A stretch of DNA of 5,348 nucleotides, taken from the NCBI GenBank assembly GCA_003527555.1, contig DPWT01000009.1, forward strand, positions 1 to 5,348, in the 5' to 3' direction. Shown one piece after another: positions 1 to 5,348 of the stretch. Made by a program: the position numbers and the translations under genes. Under the pieces are notes generated by a model. The model was not told the origin of the DNA, ran no database searches, and was given only the letters and a program-made list of their open reading frames with translations. The DNA comes from Verrucomicrobiales bacterium (GTDB taxonomy: Bacteria > Verrucomicrobiota > Verrucomicrobiia > Verrucomicrobiales > Akkermansiaceae). How positions within the stretch are numbered: position 1 is the stretch's first letter; each line of letters starts with the position of its first letter.

Positions 1-115
1 CATCATTGGGAGTGAGATTAATTTTCCATTCTTTCCCAGCTTCTTTTCCCTGAGCGATGACACACACAGACATGCTAAATAAAAGGAGAATTGAATTTAT
101 CATAATGTTCAACAT
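1..115 (-). CDS. N-terminus of a secreted protein of unknown function (partial)
   Basis: An open frame on the minus strand starts at an ATG at 115 and stays open to the left edge, giving 38 codons. The first residues (MLNIMINSILLLFSMSVCV) form a hydrophobic core, followed by IAQGKEAGKEW. This looks like a signal peptide cleaved near Ala-Gln, so the product is probably exported. A second in-frame ATG at 103 would give a shorter but equally plausible signal peptide; no Shine-Dalgarno motif precedes either. The visible mature part (about 16 residues) is too short to assign a family. The gene is divergent from miaB and shares the intergenic region with it. The sulfatases further right suggest it may be another secreted catabolic protein, but that is only context. 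Confidence 0.6.
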   Translation of the reverse strand, partial: MLNIMINSILLLFSMSVCVIAQGKEAGKEWKINLTPND

Positions 116-245
116 AGAGGGCTATCTAAAATTGAGCAATCATCAATCTTAATACTATTTTATGCTCTACGAGATAGGAGCTGGCAGTCTGTTGGCTAGG
201 ATAAAGTCTTGATTCTTACATCTTTCCTTTTAAATCTGCTGCCTG
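116..245. promoter_or_regulatory. Divergent intergenic region with presumed promoters for miaB and the left-edge gene
   Basis: This 130-bp AT-rich stretch separates two divergent starts, so it should carry promoters in both directions. For the plus strand the best candidate I see is TTGAGC at 132-137 with TATTTT at 156-161 (18-bp spacing), a weak sigma-70-like match. No clear operator, riboswitch or long inverted repeat is visible. A TAA at 231-233 in the miaB frame limits how far miaB can extend upstream. There is no Shine-Dalgarno motif before the ATG at 246. Confidence 0.3.
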
Positions 246-1622
246 ATGCCGAAGGTATTTATTAAGACATACGGATGACAGATGAACGAACGCGACTCTG
301 AGCAGGTTGCTCAGATGTTTGTGGAGGGTGGGTATACGGTTACTCCGGAGGAAAAGGATGCAGATGCCATCCTTGTAAACACCTGTAGTGTGCGTGATCA
401 GGCGGAGCAGAAGGCGCTCGGCAAAATGGGCATTATGGGGAGACACCGGAGGCGGAAACCGCATGTCGTCTTCGGTTACATGGGCTGCATGGCGCAGAGC
501 CGGGGACAAGAGCTACTAAAGAATATTGCACACCTTGATGTCGTGGTGGGAACGCAGAAATACCATAAGGTTTTTGAATATGTAGATAACATTTTAAATA
601 AGCGCATGGAAATGCGGATGGATGACCCCTCTTTGTCTCTATCGGGGGAGAGTGTCTGTGATACTGCTGAGGAGAAAGACTCACAGAACACAATCCGCGA
701 CCATATTACCCAAGAGAACCAAACAACTGCTTTTGTCTCTATTATGCAGGGTTGCAACATGCGCTGTTCGTTCTGTATTGTTCCTGATACGCGAGGAAAA
801 GAGCGCGGCCGTCCGATACCAGATATCGTTGAAGAATGCAAAAAACTCGTCACCAAGGGGGTAAAGGAAGTCACCTTATTAGGGCAGATAGTTAACCTGT
901 ATGGACGTACCGAGTTTGAAAAAGTCGACGGTAAAAGTCCGTTCGTGCAGCTGCTTGAAGCGGTTCATGAGATCGATGGCTTGGAGCGTATCCGCTTCAC
1001 TTCGCCGCACCCGATTGGTTACCGCGCGGATCTCGTGGATGCCTTCACTTATTTACCAAAACTTTGCAGCCATATTCATTTTCCTATGCAGTCAGGATCT
1101 GACGCCATTCTAAAAAAGATGCGTCGTCCATACAAGCACGCCAAGTTTGTTGAGATTTGCCGTAACATGAAAGAGGCTCGCCCAGATCTAGCGATCACTA
1201 CAGACATTATTGTTGGGTTTCCAGGTGAGACTGAGGAGGATTTTCAGGCGACTATTAATACAGTCAAAGAGTTAGAATTCGATAATGCGTTTGTGTTCCG
1301 TTACTCAAAACGCCGAAACACGCCCGCTGCCGAAATGGAAGGCCAACTTCCTGAACGCGTTAAAGAAGAGCGTAACCAAGCGCTACTCGCAGTGGTGAAT
1401 GAACTTGCGGTAAGAAAAAATAAAGAACTTGTTGGAACGCGGCAACAAGTGCTCTGTACTGGGTATTCCAAGACAAATAATTCTCGGTTAATGGGGCGCA
1501 CGCCGCAAAACAAGATTGTCATTTTTGAAGGTGATCATGACCGAATGAATGGTGAGATATTTGACGTGCTAATTGAAGAAACCACGGGCTTTTCGCTCTA
1601 CGGAACGGCGGTGCTCAAATAA
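246..1622 (+). CDS. miaB: tRNA-2-methylthio-N6-dimethylallyladenosine synthase MiaB, with in-frame UGA at a cluster cysteine (candidate selenoprotein)
   Basis: MiaB is a cytoplasmic radical-SAM methylthiotransferase that adds a methylthio group to i6A37 of tRNAs reading UNN codons. Read through the TGA at 276-278, the product is 458 residues, near the roughly 470 of E. coli MiaB. The N-terminal UPF0004 domain starts MPKVFIKTYG-x-QMNERDSE, with the remaining auxiliary-cluster cysteines at 47 (NTCSVRD) and 81 (GYMGCMAQ). The radical-SAM motif CNMRCSFC holds Cys170, Cys174 and Cys177, and a TRAM-like RNA-binding domain covers about residues 390-458. Residue 11, normally the first cluster cysteine, is encoded by TGA. 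I chose ATG 246 because the ten residues before the TGA match the conserved MiaB N-terminus. ATG 282 would give a 446-residue protein lacking that ligand. One more oddity: the usual GQNVN motif reads GQIVN (Ile215). Stop is TAA. Identity is very secure; whether residue 11 is selenocysteine, or the TGA is an error or mutation, is open. Confidence 0.93.
276..278 (+). other. In-frame TGA at the first cluster-cysteine position of miaB (candidate selenocysteine codon)
   Basis: The codons before it encode MPKVFIKTYG and those after it QMNERDSE, which together are the classic MiaB N-terminus except that the Cys between Gly and Gln is TGA. The other cluster cysteines use ordinary TGT (384-386) or TGC (486-488). 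A selenocysteine codon replacing a metal-binding or redox cysteine is the normal pattern in selenoproteins, and the downstream hairpin supports that reading. TGA is also one substitution from either Cys codon, so a sequencing error or nonsense mutation remains possible. Confidence 0.6.
286..322 (+). promoter_or_regulatory. Candidate bacterial SECIS hairpin inside miaB
   Basis: Folded by hand, bases 297-304 (TCTGAGCA) pair perfectly with 308-315 (TGCTCAGA), leaving the loop GGT at 305-307. If the top A-U pair opens, the loop becomes AGGUU. Below it, 286-291 (ACGAAC) pairs with 317-322 (GTTTGT) with one G-U pair. The two helices are separated by five unpaired bases (292-296) facing one (316). 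The loop guanines lie 27-28 nt after the TGA, within the range usual for bacterial SECIS elements. The tip GCAGGUUGC is close to GCAGGUCUGC of the E. coli fdhF SECIS, where the loop GU contacts SelB. The bulged U of fdhF is not obvious here. No U-run follows, so it is not a terminator. Confidence 0.55.
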
Positions 1623-1676
1623 GCCTTTTCACTGCCGGATTTCACCCTAGAGTTTCACCACAACATCCTTCTATCT

Positions 1677-2264
1677 ATGCATCCTTACGAAAAAATAACG
1701 TTAAATACCGCTGGTTATATTTTGGCGGCATGGTTGATTGGCTTGCATCTTTGGATGTTTCTTAAGCCTGCTGGAAGTAGGGATTTCTTTCAAAAACTAC
1801 CACGTAACCGCTATCTTGGGCCTTGGTTTATGGGGCTTGGAATGGCATGGTTTTGGCTACTCGTGGCGCCCGATGGCTTGGGGGTTTTAAGTAAGCTCCA
1901 AATGGATCTTGGTGACTTCAACCGTGCTAAAAACATTCTACGTATCGTAGTGCCTATAGCCGCAGCGGGCATGATTTTGCATGTGAAGGAATTTTTAGCG
2001 GTGCGTGGTCTAGGTCTACTTGCCCTAATGGGTGCAGCACCATTTCTCTATGCCGCTTATCTGGAGCCACCGGCGAGCAGGTTGTTGATACCCATTTATG
2101 CGTATATTCTGATTTTGAATGGCCTTTTTTGGGTTGGAATGCCGTATACCATGCGTGATGCAATCACATGGGCAACCAAAACGGAGGGGCGATACAAGCT
2201 GTTGACGCTAGGTGGCCTCGGCTACGGAGTTGCAGTGCTAGTTTGCACGATTCTTTGGTGGTAA
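1677..2264 (+). CDS. Polytopic membrane protein of unknown function, 195 residues
   Basis: I do not recognise a family. The protein is strongly hydrophobic, with about six predicted membrane segments near residues 10-29, 48-64, 87-103, 109-128, 136-155 and 174-194. They are joined by short loops with basic residues (for example KLPRNR at 40-45). It ends in two tryptophans before a TAA stop. There is no signal peptide separate from the first helix, and no catalytic motif or charged in-membrane cluster suggesting a transporter. It starts 54 bp after the miaB stop with no terminator between, so co-transcription with miaB is plausible, though a functional link is not implied. No Shine-Dalgarno motif precedes the ATG. 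Composition and frame continuity make it convincingly a real gene. Confidence 0.82.
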   Translation: MHPYEKITLNTAGYILAAWLIGLHLWMFLKPAGSRDFFQKLPRNRYLGPWFMGLGMAWFWLLVAPDGLGVLSKLQMDLGDFNRAKNILRIVVPIAAAGMILHVKEFLAVRGLGLLALMGAAPFLYAAYLEPPASRLLIPIYAYILILNGLFWVGMPYTMRDAITWATKTEGRYKLLTLGGLGYGVAVLVCTILWW

Positions 2265-2279
2265 ATAGAGGCTGTAAAT

Positions 2280-3830
2280 TTAATCCTCGGTAACGTTCGA
2301 ACCCCACCAGTTTTTATTGGGTATGAAATCAGGTTTGAGAAATTTTGCGTGTTGTTTTTCGAGTTTTGCCTTCCAAATAGTACGAGTGTTTTCATCTTGC
2401 TGAGCACGTTTTACTGGGTCGAATCTTGGATTAGCTATAGGCATACGTGCGTTTGTTTCCTTGAGCCAGGTGTTGAGTTTCTTCCGTAGGGTTTTGGCTT
2501 TTTCAGGTTGGCGCGATGCCAGATCGGTTTGTTCGCCAATGTCTTCGGCGAGATTGTAGAGTTCATCTCGGCCAGATTCATGGTAGTGGATGAGTTTCCA
2601 ATCGCCACTGCGAATGATGGATGAAGGTTCACCGCCTTGGTTTCCGTAGTGGGGGTAATGCCAATAGAGCACTCGGTCAGGATTGGTTTGACCTTTGAGC
2701 ATCGGCACCAGGCTGATGCCGTCCACATGTTGTTCTGGCTGAAGAGGCATGCCGGCAAGTTCCAGCATGGTAGGGAAAAAATCAGTGCCAATGACGGGAG
2801 TAGCATTTGTGCTGCCGGGCTTTGTCGTGCCTGGTGCAAGGATATAGTAGGGTTGAAGAATACCGCCCTCCCACTGTCGACCCTTGCCGCCGCGCAGAGG
2901 CAGGCACGATGTAGCGAATTGATCGCCTGAGGATACGCCGCCGTTATCGGAGGTGAAGATGATGACTGTATTGTCTGCCACGCCTGAGGCCTTGAGTTGC
3001 TTGAGGACGATACCCACTGCTTTGTCCATGCTTTCCATCATACCGGCGTAGATCGGGCAGTCTTGTATTTGCCTAACAGACTGAGTGCGATCAACAATAA
3101 ACCTATCTCCTTGGTGAGGATTTTGCTGTGCTTTGTTGCGATATTTTTGCCACAATTTTGGTGTTGTTTGGATCGGCCCGTGAACGGAGTAAAAGGAAAG
3201 GTAGGCAAGGAATGGTTTGTTTTTGTTGCTGGAAATGAATTGGGCGGTTTCGTTGGCGAGCCGGATCGGAAGCGACTCGCCGTCGGGCCCGTCCTTGAGG
3301 CTTGGGTTTTTATAAGGCGAGAAATACCCTCCTGGGGGGGACCCGCGGTGGAAGCCACCTTTGTTGATCTGGAATCCATGTTGTTCGGGTGGGGTATTTC
3401 CTATATGCCACTTGCCAGCGAAAAACGTCGTGTATCCACCGTCGCGCAGTGCTTCTGCTAGGGTGGTGTCGTCCTTCGGAAGTTCATGCACATACTCTGG
3501 GGGCAACAACTGATCGTTGCGCTTCCATTTTACGCCTGATGCTGCGCCTATCCAATCGGTAATGCCATGGCGCGTAGGGTACTTACCTGTCATGATACTA
3601 GCGCGCGATGGTGAGCAGACCTGACACGTCGAGTAACCGTTGGTAAATCGCATGCCCTGCTTGGCGATGGTATCGATGTTAGGTGTCTCGTGGTAGGTGG
3701 AACCCTCGGCAGACATGTCCTTGATGCCGAGGTCATCAGCGAGAATGAAAACGAAGTTCGGTTTTTTTTGTGCGACAGATATACTGGCAAAAAAACCTAG
3801 CAGTATTGTGGGAAGGATACTTTTGATCAT
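2280..3830 (-). CDS. Secreted S1-family sulfatase (arylsulfatase type)
   Basis: This enzyme should hydrolyse sulfate esters, probably on a carbohydrate, after export. The 516-residue product begins with a signal peptide (about residues 1-20, cleavage near VA-Q). The alkaline-phosphatase-like core has the metal-binding pair Asp32-Asp33 (LADDLG) and the formylglycine motif C-S-P-S-R (Cys72, Pro74, Arg76). These are followed by ASIMTGKYP, GKWHIG (Lys140, His142), His217 in SVHGP, Asp295-Asn296 in TSDNGG, and Lys316 in RGGKGRQWEGG. All expected active-site residues are present. The C-terminal subdomain includes SGDWKLIHY and DELYNLAEDIGEQTDL, typical of the family. I chose the ATG at 3830 because it leads straight into the signal peptide; the frame is open to an ATG at 3911, but that adds 27 unlikely residues and overlaps the divergent gene. 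Cys72 needs conversion to formylglycine by an FGE or anSME not encoded here. The substrate cannot be told from sequence. Confidence 0.95.
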   Translation of the reverse strand: MIKSILPTILLGFFASISVAQKKPNFVFILADDLGIKDMSAEGSTYHETPNIDTIAKQGMRFTNGYSTCQVCSPSRASIMTGKYPTRHGITDWIGAASGVKWKRNDQLLPPEYVHELPKDDTTLAEALRDGGYTTFFAGKWHIGNTPPEQHGFQINKGGFHRGSPPGGYFSPYKNPSLKDGPDGESLPIRLANETAQFISSNKNKPFLAYLSFYSVHGPIQTTPKLWQKYRNKAQQNPHQGDRFIVDRTQSVRQIQDCPIYAGMMESMDKAVGIVLKQLKASGVADNTVIIFTSDNGGVSSGDQFATSCLPLRGGKGRQWEGGILQPYYILAPGTTKPGSTNATPVIGTDFFPTMLELAGMPLQPEQHVDGISLVPMLKGQTNPDRVLYWHYPHYGNQGGEPSSIIRSGDWKLIHYHESGRDELYNLAEDIGEQTDLASRQPEKAKTLRKKLNTWLKETNARMPIANPRFDPVKRAQQDENTRTIWKAKLEKQHAKFLKPDFIPNKNWWGSNVTED

Positions 3831-3909
3831 GATGAATATGTGTGTCTTGGCTTTGGTGGTCGGAAATACTATGGTAGTACAATGATATGTTTTAATTTTT
3901 ATAATCGAC
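3831..3909. promoter_or_regulatory. Divergent intergenic region between the sulfatase and the small membrane protein gene
   Basis: A 79-bp AT-rich gap between two divergent starts, presumably holding promoters for both. On the minus strand, a TTAAAA followed 17-18 bp later by TAGTAT is a weak sigma-70-like candidate for the sulfatase. Nothing convincing is seen for the plus strand. No inverted repeat suggesting a dedicated operator stands out. Confidence 0.25.
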
Positions 3910-4197
3910 ATGACAAATCGCTACGAGTCACCTAAAACCAGTCAGAAGCCAGCTTCATTAAAGCAAGATTCTTTTATGAGAATACAGAAATACCAGTATT
4001 GGGGATTTTACGGCGGACTGATAATTACAGTTGGTAGTGTCATTCTCGGCAGCTCAACAAGCCAGCTTATCTGGGATAGTGTATTAGATGCAACCGGCAC
4101 TATCGGAGTATTAATGCTTTTCGTGTCGATTGGTTCGATTCTGCCTCTATCGATTTGGGGGTTTGTAAAGGGTTACCGTGAAAGCAGGCGGAAGTAA
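3910..4197 (+). CDS. Small two-helix membrane protein of unknown function, 95 residues
   Basis: I do not recognise this protein. It has a polar, basic N-terminal tail (about residues 1-28, with several Lys, Ser and Gln), two hydrophobic segments near residues 31-49 and 62-85, and a basic end (KGYRESRRK). The positive charges at both ends suggest both termini face the cytoplasm, with the short Ser/Thr-rich loop outside. A start at Met23 (3976) is possible and would keep both helices. It lies between two minus-strand sulfatase genes: divergent from one with a 79-bp gap, and convergent with the other with no base between the two stop codons. No Shine-Dalgarno motif is visible. The amino-acid pattern looks genuine, but its role is unknown. 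Confidence 0.68.
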   Translation: MTNRYESPKTSQKPASLKQDSFMRIQKYQYWGFYGGLIITVGSVILGSSTSQLIWDSVLDATGTIGVLMLFVSIGSILPLSIWGFVKGYRESRRK

Positions 4198-5348
4198 TTA
4201 TTTTGAGAGCATTGCGCGCACGCCCTTTTCTGCTCTGATTTTCATTGTAAGCATTTTTTGCATCTCCTGAGTACGTTTCGGATGTTGCTTGATTAGATTA
4301 TTTTTTTCGCTTGGATCGGTTTTAAGATTGTAGAGTTGAGCGGCTATTTTCTTTTTCTTTTGTTTGTAGATGGAGATATATTTCCAGTCGCCGTCGCGAA
4401 TAGCGATGCCACGGGCTTCTTGGATAAGAATGCGGGTGCCGAGCTTATCTTTTCCTAACAGGGCGTTGAGGTTGTTACGGGAATCGATGGCTTGGTTGGG
4501 TTTGAGTGTGACACCCAACATTTCTGCAAATGACGCTATAAAATCAATTTGACTAACCATGGCTGATGTGGTGCCAGGCTTAATTTTCCCTGGCCAACGA
4601 ATGATCAGCGGAACGCGAGTGCCACCTTCATAAATCTGGTACTTGCCGCCACGCCATTGGCCTGATCCGTCATGGCCGCGATCGAGTTCTTTGGTGGATG
4701 TTTTCACTGTGGTATCGTCATCGTAGCCGTCATCATAGACTGGACCGTTGTCACTTGAAAAAATGACAATGGTGTTATCACTTAAACCGTTTTCCTCGAG
4801 TGCCTTGATGATTTCTCCGGCGCACCAATCGAGTTGCACCATTGCGTCACCCCGATATGAAAGTTCTGATTTTCCTTTGAAACGAGGATGTGGTGCACGA
4901 GGGACATGGATATCTGCGGCTGACCAGAAAAGAAAGAATGGTGTGTTTTTTTTAGTTTTAAATTGGGCGAGATATTTTTTTGCTTGTTTGGCGAACTCAT
5001 CAGCCATGGTTTCATCGTTCCAGAGTGCTGATTTGCCGCCCCACATGGTGCCGATGCGTCCAATGCCATTGATGATCGAGTGGTTGTGACCATGGGTGCT
5101 TTGGTAATATGTCATGGCTGAGCGATCTTCTCTGCCGTCTGGATATACTGTACCCTTGAACCCCTGAGGTTTTTTTCCGACATGAAGAGGATCCTTGGGG
5201 TCAAGGTTGACGACACGATGGTTTTCCAGATAAACACAAGGAACTCGATCATTAGTGGAGGGTAGGAGAAACGAGTAGTCGAATCCGATCTCTAGTGGCC
5301 CGGGTTTTACTTCTCCATTCCAATCAACAGGTTTTTTCCCGTCACCAA
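4198..5348 (-). CDS. S1-family sulfatase, N-terminus beyond the window (partial)
   Basis: The frame is open from the right edge to the TAA at 4198-4200, giving 382 residues. The nearest in-frame Met (5115) is not the start: the 77 upstream residues, including PLEIGFDYSFL and VPCVYLENHRVVN, are typical sulfatase sequence. Visible active-site regions are the His in AADIHVPRAPHP (codon 4906-4908), the metal-binding SDNG (Asp codon 4750-4752) and Lys in RGGKYQIYEGGTRVP (codon 4642-4644). The C-terminal part has RDGDWKYISIY and QLYNLKTDPSEKNNL. The formylglycine motif and first metal aspartates lie outside the window, so activity cannot be confirmed. It differs clearly from the other sulfatase here (different motif surroundings and insertions), so it is not a recent duplicate and may act on another sulfate position or polymer. 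It converges on the small membrane protein gene with no gap. Confidence 0.93.
   Translation of the reverse strand, partial: GDGKKPVDWNGEVKPGPLEIGFDYSFLLPSTNDRVPCVYLENHRVVNLDPKDPLHVGKKPQGFKGTVYPDGREDRSAMTYYQSTHGHNHSIINGIGRIGTMWGGKSALWNDETMADEFAKQAKKYLAQFKTKKNTPFFLFWSAADIHVPRAPHPRFKGKSELSYRGDAMVQLDWCAGEIIKALEENGLSDNTIVIFSSDNGPVYDDGYDDDTTVKTSTKELDRGHDGSGQWRGGKYQIYEGGTRVPLIIRWPGKIKPGTTSAMVSQIDFIASFAEMLGVTLKPNQAIDSRNNLNALLGKDKLGTRILIQEARGIAIRDGDWKYISIYKQKKKKIAAQLYNLKTDPSEKNNLIKQHPKRTQEMQKMLTMKIRAEKGVRAMLSK

Noticed and set aside
276..278. Genome-wide reassignment of UGA (to Trp or Cys)
   Set aside because: All five complete stops in the window are TAA, so the window cannot exclude it outright. 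But no other gene has an internal TGA, Trp is read from TGG, the other cysteines use TGT/TGC, and the TGA comes with a SECIS-like hairpin. Selenocysteine, an error or a mutation fits better.
297..315. Hairpin as a transcription terminator or attenuator
   Set aside because: It lies inside coding sequence and is followed by ATGTTTGTGG, with no U-run.
246..1622. miaB as a pseudogene
   Set aside because: Apart from the TGA the frame is intact over 458 codons with all other cluster, radical-SAM and C-terminal features present. A single nonsense mutation at exactly the cysteine codon with a SECIS-like hairpin behind it would be a coincidence, although it is not excluded.
2265..2279. Terminator between the convergent genes ending at 2264 and 2280
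   Set aside because: The 15-bp gap holds no inverted repeat or T-run that I can see.
3335..3341. Run of seven G in the sulfatase as a possible frameshift site
   Set aside because: Sulfatase family sequence continues in the same frame on both sides (Pro-Pro-Gly-Gly region), so there is no sign of a frameshift.
2997..3461. Long antisense open frames within the sulfatase genes
   Set aside because: They are complementary-strand shadows of well-conserved sulfatase coding sequence with no protein-like features of their own.
3831..3911. N-terminal extension of the sulfatase to an ATG at 3911
   Set aside because: The extra 27 residues are not signal-like, lie ahead of a good signal peptide starting at 3830, and overlap the divergent gene start at 3910.

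Overview
The window reads like a chromosomal piece from a free-living, probably marine, bacterium of the Planctomycetes-Verrucomicrobia-Lentisphaerae type; Verrucomicrobia is my best guess. The basis is two secreted S1-family sulfatases close together, moderate GC content by eye, no Shine-Dalgarno motif at any of the starts, and a MiaB of the style seen in that group. The taxonomy is inference, with no marker gene to fix it.

Layout, left to right: the 5' end of a secreted protein of unknown function runs off the left edge (minus strand, 1-115). A divergent intergenic region follows (116-245). Then comes miaB (plus strand, 246-1622), followed 54 bp later by a six-helix membrane protein of unknown function (1677-2264). 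A complete sulfatase with a signal peptide lies convergently on the minus strand (2280-3830). A short divergent intergenic region (3831-3909) separates it from a 95-residue two-helix membrane protein (3910-4197). A second sulfatase lies on the minus strand and runs off the right edge without its N-terminus (4198-5348).

The striking feature is in miaB. The conserved N-terminal MiaB signature is fully encoded from an ATG at 246, but the codon for the first cysteine of the auxiliary iron-sulfur cluster is TGA (276-278), not TGT/TGC. Starting 7 nt after this TGA, the RNA can fold into a hairpin (286-322): an 8-bp perfect upper stem, a GGU apical loop and a 6-bp lower stem. Its tip closely resembles the E. 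coli fdhF SECIS element. The simplest exciting reading is a selenocysteine-containing MiaB, with selenium at a ligand position of the cluster involved in sulfur insertion. The competing readings are a sequencing error or a point nonsense mutation. A conventional gene caller would start the gene at ATG 282 and miss the first 11 residues, including this position.

The rest is accessory. The sulfatases suggest use of sulfated polysaccharides, with the enzymes exported and needing formylglycine maturation by an enzyme not encoded here. miaB and the 195-residue membrane protein could be co-transcribed. No RNA genes, CRISPR arrays, insertion sequences or clear terminators were seen.
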